Of a DNA stretch of 64,000 nt, positions 8,791-16,774 are shown piece after piece; the stretch's first letter is position 1, and each line of letters starts with the position of its first letter. Made by a program: the position numbers and the translations under genes. Where the stretch lies: assembly GCA_038741495.1 (NCBI GenBank), contig JAVYKX010000001.1, forward strand, positions 366,918-430,917. Direction: 5' to 3'. This stretch comes from Thermofilum sp. (GTDB lineage Archaea; Thermoproteota; Thermoprotei; Thermofilales; Thermofilaceae). Below the pieces are notes generated by a model. That model saw nothing but the letters and a program-made list of their open reading frames with translations. It searched no databases and was not told the origin of the DNA.

Positions 8791-9645
8791 GTGGAAACAG
8801 TAGTCGCTGTGCTCGGCGCCGGGAAGATCGGGAAGGCTTTCATCTCGGCTGTTCTGCGCAGCGCTTGGGGCAAAGTTATCGCAACTGCGCGGAGCGAAAA
8901 CTCGCTGGCCGAGGCTGCCAGGCTCGGGGCTCTGGCCACGAGGGACAACAGGGAAGCTGTTAAGAAAGCGGGGATCGTGGTGCTCTCGGTGAAGCCGTTC
9001 CACTTCCCGCAGCTGCTGCGGGAGGTTGGTGGAGACGTTTGGGAGGGGAAGCTCGTTGTCTCCGTGATGGCCGGCGTGAAGCTGAGCACTCTGGCTAGCG
9101 TGCTCGAGGGCGCGGAGGTTTACCGCGCTATGCCTAACCTCAACGCTTACGTGGGCTTATCGTCGACAGCTGTCGCCTGCAACGGTAGGTGTGAGCGCGC
9201 GCAGCTGGTCGAGCAGTTTCTCGGCTTGCTGGGCAGGGTGTACTGGGTCCCTGAAGAATACCTCGACGTGTGGACCGGGCTGGCTGGCAGCGGGCCGGCC
9301 TTCATTTCCGAGATTGTGGATGCGCTCGCCATGGGGGCTGTGGCCGCGGGGCTGAGCAGAGAGCTCGCCTACATGGCTGTGCTCGACGTGCTGGAGGGTA
9401 CCGCTCAGCTTCTCAGGAGCCGGGTAGGCGTTCACCCGGCTCAGCTCAGGGACGAGGTGGCGACTCCCGCCGGGACCACTATCCGCGGGCTCATGGTGCT
9501 GGAGTCGGAGGGGGTGAAAGCCGCTTTGATGAAAGTCGTTGAGGAGGCAGCGAGAAGGTCGCGGGTGATAGGGCTGGAGGTCGATGAGAAAGTTCAGTCG
9601 GAGCTCGAGAAAGTGTTCCTCTACGGGGCTCGGAAAAGGAAATAA
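8791..9645 (+). CDS. proC: Pyrroline-5-carboxylate reductase
   Basis: 284 residues. The N-terminus has the NAD(P)-binding VLGAGKIGKA motif. Later segments are the family hallmarks: SVKPFHFPQLL, SVMAGVKLSTL, YRAMPNLNAYVG, and the C-terminal dimer region with GLAGSGPAF, a run of Ala-rich helices, DEVATPAGTTIRGL and a final acidic helix. The enzyme reduces 1-pyrroline-5-carboxylate to proline in the cytoplasm. The start is set by TATA spacing and by the position of the Rossmann motif right after the GTG. The following PAP2 gene starts 24 bases downstream and is probably co-transcribed. Confidence 0.95.
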   Translation: METVVAVLGAGKIGKAFISAVLRSAWGKVIATARSENSLAEAARLGALATRDNREAVKKAGIVVLSVKPFHFPQLLREVGGDVWEGKLVVSVMAGVKLSTLASVLEGAEVYRAMPNLNAYVGLSSTAVACNGRCERAQLVEQFLGLLGRVYWVPEEYLDVWTGLAGSGPAFISEIVDALAMGAVAAGLSRELAYMAVLDVLEGTAQLLRSRVGVHPAQLRDEVATPAGTTIRGLMVLESEGVKAALMKVVEEAARRSRVIGLEVDEKVQSELEKVFLYGARKRK

Positions 9646-9669
9646 AGGAGGGCTCGCGCAGGAGCAGGC

Positions 9670-10515
9670 TTGATGAAGGCGGTGAAGCTGAGCCGGCTCG
9701 CTTACACCCTCGCCGCGCTTCTCCTCGTATCACCCCTCCTGGCTCAAGCGGTAGGCTTCGGAGACAAGTACTGGGAGATTATCACTGATCTCGGCGACGA
9801 GCCTGCATACGTCGCGCTAGCAACAATCCTGTACGTGGGTATCTCGAGAGAGCTTGGCGCGGTAGCTCTCCTCTCGCTGATCACTTCAGCATGGGTGAAT
9901 GTCTACCTGAAGAACCTGTTCGCGCTGCCCCGCCCTCCGAGGGAGCTGTGGAAGGTAGAGGCAAGCGGCTACGGCTTTCCGAGCGGCCACGCTCAAACCT
10001 CTTCCGCTTTCTGGGTTTCCGTGGGGTTCATGCTCCGCAGCATTCCCGTGCTCGTCCTAGGAGCAGCTATCGTCGCACTCGTAGCAGCTTCACGGGTTGC
10101 TCTCGGCGTCCACTACGTGCACGACGTGGTGGGCGGAGCCGTGCTCGGCTCACTCATCGCGTGGCTCACGGCCACCGCTCTCAGGCGCAGAGAGCTGGAT
10201 GGTACGCGGCCGGCAGCCGCGCTCGCAGCTTACGGCTTCGCAATCCCCCTGCTCTACTTAATCTACCCTGACCCCACTTTCGTCAAGATGGGAGGCGTGG
10301 CTCTCGGCTTCTCAGCGTACCCTCTAGCTAGGCGCCACCTGAGCCACAACGCCTCCGCGCTCATCCGCCTAGCGGTCACCGCCTTGGTTCTCGTGGCTGC
10401 TTTCGCGCTAACCCGCTTCTTCGACAAGCAGGTGCCCGTCCTCCAGTTCGCTGGCTACGCGCTGACGACCCTCCTAATAGTGCTGTCCCCAGCATTGTAC
10501 AAGCTGCGCAGGTAG
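9670..10515 (+). CDS. PAP2-family membrane phosphatase
   Basis: 281 residues, mostly hydrophobic. The three PAP2 motifs are intact: K81 to R88-P in KNLFALPRP, PSGH at 104-107, and SRVALGVHYVHD at 141-152. Enzymes of this superfamily dephosphorylate lipid phosphates or polyprenyl diphosphates at the membrane; in archaea one role is recycling of the dolichyl or undecaprenyl-type carrier. About four extra hydrophobic segments follow the core. The start is TTG 9670 or ATG 9673, both behind GGAG. It follows proC closely, but the two have no known metabolic link. Confidence 0.9.
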   Translation: MMKAVKLSRLAYTLAALLLVSPLLAQAVGFGDKYWEIITDLGDEPAYVALATILYVGISRELGAVALLSLITSAWVNVYLKNLFALPRPPRELWKVEASGYGFPSGHAQTSSAFWVSVGFMLRSIPVLVLGAAIVALVAASRVALGVHYVHDVVGGAVLGSLIAWLTATALRRRELDGTRPAAALAAYGFAIPLLYLIYPDPTFVKMGGVALGFSAYPLARRHLSHNASALIRLAVTALVLVAAFALTRFFDKQVPVLQFAGYALTTLLIVLSPALYKLRR

Positions 10516-11589
10516 CTAGAGGATCCTGGTGAGCCTATCCCACCGGAAGCTGAAGCGGCCTAGGCCCGGCTCCTCCGGCGTTTTTCTCACACCTTTATCG
10601 ATCGAAGCTCCACCGGTGACGAGGCTCTCCGCTACCAGTAGGTCGCAGTCGAGGTCGTAGTACTTAACGTTCCTGATGGCTTGTGAGAAGTGGACCGCCG
10701 CCGTCATACCCACGCGGGACTCTCCGAAGCACCCGATCATGTTCTCGACCCCAGCTGCCTCGCAGATGCTAGCGATCCTAACCGCCCCGAGGATGCCCTG
10801 CGACTTCATCAGCTTGATGTTCACGATATCTGCGGCTTCCGCGCGGATAACGGTGAGGGCGTCCTCTGGAGTTTTCACAGTCTCGTCGAGCGCTATCGGC
10901 AAGGGGCTCTCAGCCCGTATTTCCGCTAAGCCCTCGAGGTCATCCCACCTCGTCGGCTGCTCAACCAGCTCCACTTCGTAAGACGCTATCCTGTCTATCG
11001 TTCTCAGCGCTTGCTCGACGCTCCACCCCTGGTTCGCGTCCACCCGGATTCTAACTCCCTCGCCGACAGCATCCCGCACAGCTTTCACGCGCTCGATATC
11101 CTTCTCCGGATCCTCGCCGAGCTTCAGCTTCAGGATGCGGAAGCCTCTCTCCACGTACCTTGCAGCGCGCTCAGCCATCTCGCCGGGCTCCATGATGCCT
11201 ATTGTGATGTCTGTCTCCACCTCGTCCCTGTAGCCTCCCAGGACCCTCCAGAGGGGCTTCCCGAGGCTCTTAGCGTAAAGGTCTAAGAGAGCCATGTCGA
11301 CCGCCGCCTTAACTGAGGAAGTTGCTTCTAGGCTGCTGACGAACTCGTAGATCCTCTCGAGGCTCGAGTAGTCGCTCTCGGCAATTAGGCGCGCGGCTCT
11401 GCGAAGTGACTCGACGCTATCCTCGAGCGTCTCGCCCAAAACGTTCCTCGAAGGGCAGGCCTCGCCCCATCCCTCGAGCTCGCCGTCCAGGAGGCGTATG
11501 AGGATGGTTCTGCTCTCTAGGGAGACGCCTGTAGCGATCCTGAAAGGCTCTAGAAGAGGTACCCGGTGGATGTATGCCTCGATCTTCAC
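10516..11589 (-). CDS. Enolase-superfamily L-Ala-D/L-Glu-type dipeptide epimerase
   Basis: About 357 residues from the GTG at 11589; the frame remains open 34 codons further upstream, but those codons look non-coding. The N-terminus reads MKIEAYIHRVPL. The barrel carries the muconate-lactonizing subgroup ligands and bases: the Lys-x-Lys in ILKLKLGED, Asp in RVDANQGW, Glu in VELVEQPT, Asp in IALDETVK and a late NIKLMKSQG segment. These match dipeptide epimerases, which interconvert L- and D-residues in dipeptides, although o-succinylbenzoate synthase and muconate enzymes share the fold. The gene converges with the PAP2 gene with no spacer. Confidence 0.82.
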   Translation of the reverse strand: MKIEAYIHRVPLLEPFRIATGVSLESRTILIRLLDGELEGWGEACPSRNVLGETLEDSVESLRRAARLIAESDYSSLERIYEFVSSLEATSSVKAAVDMALLDLYAKSLGKPLWRVLGGYRDEVETDITIGIMEPGEMAERAARYVERGFRILKLKLGEDPEKDIERVKAVRDAVGEGVRIRVDANQGWSVEQALRTIDRIASYEVELVEQPTRWDDLEGLAEIRAESPLPIALDETVKTPEDALTVIRAEAADIVNIKLMKSQGILGAVRIASICEAAGVENMIGCFGESRVGMTAAVHFSQAIRNVKYYDLDCDLLVAESLVTGGASIDKGVRKTPEEPGLGRFSFRWDRLTRIL

Positions 11590-11711
11590 GAAGGGTTCTG
11601 CGAAAAGCCGGGGAAAAAGCCTTTTGCCTTTAACTCTAAATGTAGTACGCCGGGAGTACGCGCTAGAGGAAAAGGATACTGTGAATACCACTGCTAACCG
11701 GTAGGCGAGCG

Positions 11712-12644
11712 ATGGAGCCCGTTAAAGCGGTGGTGGAGGGCGTTGCCCTACCCCTCCTCGACGCGACGCCGAGGAAGCTTAGGGAGCCGGCTAGAGCCAT
11801 GCTGGCGCTAGTCCTAGCGCGCTGCGGAGCCGAGTACAGGCACCTGCTGTCTGGTGTCAGAAACACGTACCTTCTCGCCAGCTTGTACGCCGAGCTGCCA
11901 ACGTACTTCCCTGACACGTGGGAGGAGTACTCGCGCGCCGCGCTAGTGCGCCTAGCAGAGCTCAGCTTAAACCGCAGGTGCGTAGTGCTGTCAAAACTAG
12001 CTGAGACTGCCGCAAGAACGGGGTCGACGCCCCACGTCTTCCTCTCAGCTGCTCTGAGGGGATCGAACCTATGCAGCAGAAGCGCTAGAGCGAGGCTAGC
12101 GCTTGCCCTGGCCGAGTGCGGCCAGCCGGAGAAAGCTCTCTCCCTGGTGAGGGGCCAGCCAGCCCTCGTGGTGGAGCTGCTTCTCCGAGCCCCTGGTGAC
12201 GGGACGCTGCTAGAAGCTGCGCGCAAGGCAGTCTCCAGGGTTCGCGACTCGCGTAGGCGCCTCGTTCTGGTTTCCAGGCTACTCGTGGGAGGCTTCAGCC
12301 TGAGCTACGAGCCAGAGGTCGTCGCCGAGAGCCTAGCTGCCGCTCTTTCACGGGACGGCGACCCGAGCAGCGTCTACTTGTCCCTAGTGATCGCCAGGAA
12401 CCTTGCTGAAGCCGGGATGCAGCAGTACGCCTGGGAGAAGGTTTCACAGATTCTGGAGAACTCTCCACCGCTGTCCTGGCTACCCCTCGATCTGGCTGAG
12501 CTGTACCTGGTGAACGCCTACCACTACCTGGGCCTAACCAGGGCCGTGGAGCTAGCTGACACTGCCGGCGAGAATAAAGGCTTTCTGCTCGCCTCGCTGC
12601 TGGACTACATCACGGCAGGCTGGGGTGGTCCGCACGCCGGTTAG
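11712..12644 (+). CDS. Unrecognised alpha-helical repeat-like protein
   Basis: 310 residues, rich in Leu, Ala and Arg, with a regular alternation of amphipathic helices suggesting a TPR- or HEAT-like superhelix throughout. No catalytic motif, signal peptide or membrane segment was seen. It overlaps the next gene by 20 bases, so the two are translated together. Because the partner is an anchored outside-facing protein, this one may be its cytosolic partner, but nothing in the sequence proves that. Codon use matches neighbours, so it is a genuine gene. Confidence 0.65.
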   Translation: MEPVKAVVEGVALPLLDATPRKLREPARAMLALVLARCGAEYRHLLSGVRNTYLLASLYAELPTYFPDTWEEYSRAALVRLAELSLNRRCVVLSKLAETAARTGSTPHVFLSAALRGSNLCSRSARARLALALAECGQPEKALSLVRGQPALVVELLLRAPGDGTLLEAARKAVSRVRDSRRRLVLVSRLLVGGFSLSYEPEVVAESLAAALSRDGDPSSVYLSLVIARNLAEAGMQQYAWEKVSQILENSPPLSWLPLDLAELYLVNAYHYLGLTRAVELADTAGENKGFLLASLLDYITAGWGGPHAG

Positions 12645-13557
12645 GCTTTCCCGAAGGAAAGCTTTCCTGCTAGCAGTCGTAATCGCTATTACTGCGGGAG
12701 CCTTAACTCTAGCGTACTTCTACCCGAAGATCGTGAAAGCTGAAGCTCCCTCGCTTGAGAGCAAATTCCGGGATCTCTACTCGCGAAACGCGGAGTTTAG
12801 GCTTGCAGTCGACGAGCTCAGGAGGCTCGCGCTAGACCCGAGCGTGCCCTACGACGAGAACAGAGCGTTCACCCTCTTCAACTCTATTCTAAAGGGTTTG
12901 GGGCTGCCCGAGGTCGATAGGCTTCACTTCAGGTACGGGAAATCTGTCAAAGCGAGAGCGGAGAAGGTTCCGGAGCCGGTGGCTTGCCGTCTCCCGGATG
13001 ACTTGAACCTGGTGATCGTTCAGCCGAAACTGGACGTCAGCGCTGGTAACCACCTCGAGAAGGTTTACGCGTGCGAGTACCAGCTCGGCTCCAAGAGAGT
13101 CGTGGAGGTCACTCTTGTCTTCAAGAATGAGAAGAGGCCCGACCGCTCTCTCGAGGACGTGTGGTACGAGGTTTGGCGCCTGGTAGCGTGGGGCCGTTCG
13201 CGGGACGTGGAAACCTTCTTCCTAGTTTACGAGGGTGGTAAGGCCTACGTGGACTTCTCCGGGCTGGCCCTGATCCTCAAGGACACGTCCGGCTTAAGGT
13301 TCATCAGCAGCATCGGCAGCGGCGGGAAAGGGTACTTTGAGTCGGCTCACGAGACGGAAAGGTGGGAGCTGAGCAGTGCGAGAATCGTAGTGTACGTCAA
13401 CACCTACAACCACGCGCTAGGGGTTAAGGACAACAACCCGGGCATGGAGAAGGTAGTTTACGAGGTAGCGCCGCGCGATGTGGTGGTTGGGAGGAGGATC
13501 GACGCCGAGAACGAGTACTCCGACCTCAAGTACGCGGGCGAAATAGTCAGCGTCTAG
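12625..13557 (+). CDS. Unrecognised protein with N-terminal membrane anchor
   Basis: 310 residues starting at GTG inside the end of the previous gene. After a basic N-terminus (RLSRRK) comes one hydrophobic segment at about residues 13-33, then a soluble region of about 270 residues with mixed alpha/beta character. The topology suggests a membrane-tethered domain outside the cell, or an uncleaved signal anchor. Motifs such as DNNPGMEKVVYEV near the C-terminus are not ones I recognise. It forms a translationally coupled pair with the preceding helical-repeat protein. Confidence 0.62.
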   Translation: MVRTPVRLSRRKAFLLAVVIAITAGALTLAYFYPKIVKAEAPSLESKFRDLYSRNAEFRLAVDELRRLALDPSVPYDENRAFTLFNSILKGLGLPEVDRLHFRYGKSVKARAEKVPEPVACRLPDDLNLVIVQPKLDVSAGNHLEKVYACEYQLGSKRVVEVTLVFKNEKRPDRSLEDVWYEVWRLVAWGRSRDVETFFLVYEGGKAYVDFSGLALILKDTSGLRFISSIGSGGKGYFESAHETERWELSSARIVVYVNTYNHALGVKDNNPGMEKVVYEVAPRDVVVGRRIDAENEYSDLKYAGEIVSV

Positions 13558-13573
13558 CTGGTGCGCCAAAGGG

Positions 13574-13581
13574 TTTAAAAG
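13574..13581 (+). promoter_or_regulatory. TATA box for the TM1367-like gene
   Basis: TTTAAAAG is centred about 25 bases before the GTG at 13602, so this gene starts its own leaderless transcript. Confidence 0.6.
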
Positions 13582-13601
13582 AAGCTTCAGCGTTCTCTTC
13601 C

Positions 13602-14333
13602 GTGTACCTGAGAATAACGTTCGGCGAGAGGCTCGAGATTCCAGCTTTCATCGAGAACCCCCAGTTTCACGAGCCCATCAGGCGCGCGCTGCCCGCGAGC
13701 TCGCAAGCCAGGGTCTGGAAGGAGGAGGTTTACTTCCCCACGGAGATCAGCCTGAGCGGCCCCATGGTCACTCGGGTTCCCGAGGGTTCTCTAGCCTACT
13801 GGCCCCCGGAGAAAGCTCTCTGCCTCTTCAGCTGGGCTAGCCAGCCTTACGGGCCGGTGCTCAAGCTGGGGTGGTTTCTCGGCCCGAAGCAGAATATCTT
13901 CGACGTCGAGGAGGGTGACGGGGTTAGAGTTGATGAGCTTAAGCGCGAGGGGTACAGCGAGCGCTTGTGGAGCATCGCTGACCAGCTCCAGCGCGGGGGC
14001 TTCCTGGCGGCGCCGAGGAGCTGGGAGGGCGTCGAGAGCGTGGTGGGCGCTTACGTAAAGCATGAAGTTAGGGTTGGGTTCGAGGTCATGGTGGAGGACT
14101 TCGGCTTCGTGATCGAGTCAGACCCCCTCTACCTGAGGGACTTCTCGGTCGTGGACGAGTCTCTGAGGCGCGCCCTGCAGTGGGCTAAGGTTGTGAGGAG
14201 CAGAGTCGACGTGAGCGAGGACGGTTTCGTCGTGCTCTCAGAGTTCGCCGCCACTCCAGCGGAGCTCGTGGACGCTGCTAGCCAGCTAGTGCAAGACTAC
14301 GTCAAGGTGCTGGACATCATACGCTTAAAGTAG
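13602..14333 (+). CDS. Cyclophilin-fold (TM1367-like) protein with C-terminal extension
   Basis: 243 residues, GTG start. The first 120 residues resemble the small cyclophilin-like TM1367 family: a strand with GERLEIPAF, then KEEVYFPTEI, then GSLAYWPPEKALCLFSW near residue 70, then a Gly-Pro segment. That family has the cyclophilin barrel without the usual isomerase active site, and its function is unknown. The C-terminal half (about 125-243) is helical and not recognised; it could be an archaeal addition. A short gene with an acidic/His tail follows 11 bases later, likely in the same transcript. Confidence 0.6.
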   Translation: MYLRITFGERLEIPAFIENPQFHEPIRRALPASSQARVWKEEVYFPTEISLSGPMVTRVPEGSLAYWPPEKALCLFSWASQPYGPVLKLGWFLGPKQNIFDVEEGDGVRVDELKREGYSERLWSIADQLQRGGFLAAPRSWEGVESVVGAYVKHEVRVGFEVMVEDFGFVIESDPLYLRDFSVVDESLRRALQWAKVVRSRVDVSEDGFVVLSEFAATPAELVDAASQLVQDYVKVLDIIRLK

Positions 14334-14344
14334 GGCTGGGAGGC

Positions 14345-14761
14345 GTGAAGAAAGTCCTCTGGGCTCTAGACTTCCCTCCCTCGAGGCAGCTGAGAGACAT
14401 GCTGGCAGGCGCCCTAGGCGATGATGTTGTCCTCGTGGGTGTGGGCCCCCTCCGGAAAGCGGAGGAAGTGCTTGAGGCTATGAGGGATGTCGGCGCGGAC
14501 GAAGTCGTGGTAGCGATCGACGACCCCTGCGAGGTCTCCAAGATGCTCGACGCAGGAGTGGAGCCGCTGATAGCTTTAGTCGAGGAAGTTTCGGCAGCAA
14601 GAGACCGAGAGGAATGCCTCCCTAAGGGGGAGGGCGAGGTCGTGATCGAGGAGGAGGAAGGCTGCAGAGTGGTCAGGGTCAGCGAGTTCGCCAGGATCAC
14701 GGACGTAATGTTCCAGCTGTCCGAGCCCAAGGAGAAGCACGAACACGAGCACGAGAGCTAA
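14345..14761 (+). CDS. Unrecognised small protein with His/Glu tail
   Basis: 138 residues, GTG start 11 bases after the preceding stop. The first 90 residues alternate strands and helices (VLWALDF, DVVLVGVG, EVVVAIDD), which suggests a small Rossmann-like or CheY-like alpha/beta fold. The C-terminus ends in KEKHEHEHES, a His/Glu cluster that could bind a divalent metal. No family could be named. Its position behind the cyclophilin-fold gene suggests co-expression. Confidence 0.6.
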   Translation: MKKVLWALDFPPSRQLRDMLAGALGDDVVLVGVGPLRKAEEVLEAMRDVGADEVVVAIDDPCEVSKMLDAGVEPLIALVEEVSAARDREECLPKGEGEVVIEEEEGCRVVRVSEFARITDVMFQLSEPKEKHEHEHES

Positions 14762-14783
14762 GGGTGGCCTGGGGATAGCCGGT

Positions 14784-15662
14784 GTGCTCAGGCTTCCGTC
14801 ACGTGGAATCGACCTGGAGCTCACCCTGAAACCCTCCTTCATCCTCGCTCTCTTCGAGAAGGAAGAGGGAAGCTACAAGAAGATTGCTGGGCGCTCGCTG
14901 GGCTGCCGGATCTGGCAGAAGAGGGGAGAGATCTTCTCCACGTGCCCCGCCGAGGAAGTCGAGTACTACACCGGGCTATGGTTCCTGGAGGTGAAGGCTG
15001 CTGAGAGCCCGCACAGGAGGTTCTCGCAGCTGGTCGACAACCTGATTGAAGTCTACGCTGGCTTAAGCCTAGCCGTCGACATCTACGACCCGCTCTACAT
15101 CTTCATAGCTGTCTTCCTCTCCCAGAACACCAGCTACCGTACCAACGTGCTCCGCTGGACTCGAGAACTTTGGAGAACTGCTCGGGACCCTGCCACTGCT
15201 GCCGAAGCTGCTCCAGGAGTCGGGGGCAGCTTCCAGCTCAAGAGGCTTCCGGAAGTGTTCCGCTGTGTTGCTGGGGAGTGGCCTAGAGACCCCTACCAGC
15301 TTAGGAGGTTTCTCGTTAGCTGCAAGTACGTGGGCCCGAAAACCGCCGATGCGACGCTGCTCTTCGCTAGAGCCGAGTCCTCAGCAGCGCCCGTGGATAG
15401 GCACTTTCTCAACATGGTGTCCAGGCTCTCCCTCTTTCCGGGAGCTGGCCCACCAGTGCCTGCTTACTGCAAGAGGTTCCCCTGCTTCGATTGCCCGAAG
15501 CGCGGCTCCTGTATCCGGTGGCTTGCCTCCAAGTACTTTGGGCGCTTAGCAGGCTGGGTGCAAACAGCTTTTTACATTCATGACGCGGAGATGTGCTCGC
15601 GGAGCATGTGCCGGGAATGCGCGCTCAAAGACTTCTGCGAGGTGGGTAAGCCTGGAGAGTGA
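14784..15662 (+). CDS. HhH-GPD DNA glycosylase with two Cys clusters
   Basis: 292 residues. The HhH-GPD core is at about 85-225: a helix with VFLSQNTSYRTNV, the helix-hairpin-helix CKYVGPKTADATLL (180-193) and the catalytic Asp205 in APVDRHFLN. Family members excise damaged bases (endonuclease III, MutY, AlkA, Ogg types). Two four-cysteine loops follow: C229-x4-C234-x2-C237-x5-C243 and C271-x4-C276-x2-C279-x5-C285. The second is placed like the [4Fe-4S] loop of endonuclease III; the first is an extra copy. Lysine in the hairpin (K186) hints at lyase activity. Substrate is unassigned. Confidence 0.8.
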   Translation: MLRLPSRGIDLELTLKPSFILALFEKEEGSYKKIAGRSLGCRIWQKRGEIFSTCPAEEVEYYTGLWFLEVKAAESPHRRFSQLVDNLIEVYAGLSLAVDIYDPLYIFIAVFLSQNTSYRTNVLRWTRELWRTARDPATAAEAAPGVGGSFQLKRLPEVFRCVAGEWPRDPYQLRRFLVSCKYVGPKTADATLLFARAESSAAPVDRHFLNMVSRLSLFPGAGPPVPAYCKRFPCFDCPKRGSCIRWLASKYFGRLAGWVQTAFYIHDAEMCSRSMCRECALKDFCEVGKPGE

Positions 15663-16419
15663 GGGCTACGACCCGCTTCTCCTATCGGAGGTAGTGAGGG
15701 AGCGTGTCGCGCGCGGTAGCGCGAGGAAGTACTACAGGTTCCGCGGCGGCAGATGGTACGGGGGTATAGCTACAGCAGACTGCGTCGGCTGTAACTTACG
15801 CTGCGTTTTCTGCTGGGGGTCGCACGCTAGAGATAACTTCGCCAGCGTGGGCGTGTTCCTCGAACCAGAGGAAGTCTACGCTAGGCTGGCGCGGATAGCT
15901 GAGAAGAGGGGCTACGACTTGGTCAGGATCTCTGGAAACGAGCCCACTCTAGCGTGGCAGCACCTTCTGAGAGTCTTAGAGCTCTTCGAGGAAGACGGGC
16001 GCTTCCGCTTCGTGCTCGAGACCAACGGGATCACCTTGGGGGCTGATAGGGGGAAAGCGCGCGACCTCTCAAAGTTCTCCTGTGTTCACGTGCGAGTCTC
16101 CTTGAAGGGAGCTAGCGAGGAGGAGTTTCACCTGCTGACCGGGGCACGGCCCGAGTTCTACGCTGTGCAGCTTAACGCGCTGAGGAACCTCCTCGACTAC
16201 GGTGTTTCCTGCCACCCCGCTGTCATGCTCTCCTTCTCTGCGCCGGATTCTGCGGATCGCCTAAAGGAGCGCCTCGCCGCGATAGACCCTGTGCTAGTCA
16301 GAGAGTTTGAGGAAGAGTACGTCTTCCTCTACCGGCACGTGGTGGAGCAGCTGCGGAGAGCTGGGCTCAAGCCTCGCGTCGCCTACGCTCCGGATAGTAT
16401 CCCGCCCGAGCTGGTCTAG
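15580..16419 (+). CDS. Radical SAM protein
   Basis: Up to 279 residues. The radical SAM cysteines are in CVGCNLRCVFCW, which contains C-x3-C-x2-C and one extra Cys just before. Downstream are the SAM-binding-type strands (LVRISGNEPTL, FRFVLETNGITLG, HVRVSLKGAS). The start is uncertain: conserved-looking sequence begins near SLESEGYDPLLL at about 15650, where only non-standard codons are available. The ATG at 15580 would mean an 83-base overlap with the glycosylase gene, and GTG 15693 would clip the N-terminus. Its tight coupling to the glycosylase suggests an operon. The reaction is unknown; the architecture resembles archaeal radical SAM proteins related to activating enzymes. Confidence 0.82.
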   Translation: MTRRCARGACAGNARSKTSARWVSLESEGYDPLLLSEVVRERVARGSARKYYRFRGGRWYGGIATADCVGCNLRCVFCWGSHARDNFASVGVFLEPEEVYARLARIAEKRGYDLVRISGNEPTLAWQHLLRVLELFEEDGRFRFVLETNGITLGADRGKARDLSKFSCVHVRVSLKGASEEEFHLLTGARPEFYAVQLNALRNLLDYGVSCHPAVMLSFSAPDSADRLKERLAAIDPVLVREFEEEYVFLYRHVVEQLRRAGLKPRVAYAPDSIPPELV

Positions 16420-16467
16420 TAATCGAGAAAAAGCAGTGTGGCTAGTTCTACATCTAGGTGAGGGCTG

Positions 16468-16701
16468 GTGACGGTCGACGAGAAGGATCCCTTAATCGAA
16501 GCAGTCCTAGCTGTTCTGCGTCTTAATCCGAGGTTTTCGAAAATCGAGGAGAAGAACGTGAAAAAGATACTTAGAAAGCTCGAGAAGAGCGACCTAACGT
16601 ACATGGCGAACACTTTCGACGCCTTCAGGGAGTTTCTCGAGAAAAATTGTACCGATATATTCAAGAAAGACGTGGGAAAAAGTTCCGAAAATGCTGTTTA
16701 G
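16468..16701 (+). CDS. Small basic/acidic helical protein
   Basis: 77 residues, GTG start with AGGTGAGG a few bases upstream. The sequence is highly charged and helical (KIEEKNVKKILRKLEKSD), ends in a Ser/Asn tail and contains no recognised motif. Length, codon use and ribosome-binding site support a real gene between the radical SAM gene and the asparagine synthetase promoter. Function unknown; a small nucleic-acid-binding or adaptor role is possible but unsupported. Confidence 0.5.
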   Translation: MTVDEKDPLIEAVLAVLRLNPRFSKIEEKNVKKILRKLEKSDLTYMANTFDAFREFLEKNCTDIFKKDVGKSSENAV

Positions 16702-16746
16702 CTTCCGCGAGATAGTCTAATGTTTTCCGCTAGTTTCTAGAAGGAG

Positions 16747-16753
16747 TTTTATC
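16747..16753 (+). promoter_or_regulatory. TATA box for the asparagine synthetase gene
   Basis: TTTTATC is centred about 26 bases before the GTG at 16775, implying a leaderless transcript. Confidence 0.5.
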
Positions 16754-16774
16754 TGGCTGTGCCCAGAGCATCCT

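Noticed and set aside
15580-15693. ATG 15580 as a certain start of the radical SAM gene
   Set aside because: The first 25 codons read in the glycosylase gene look like frame-shadow sequence. The start was left uncertain because no standard start codon sits where conserved sequence begins.
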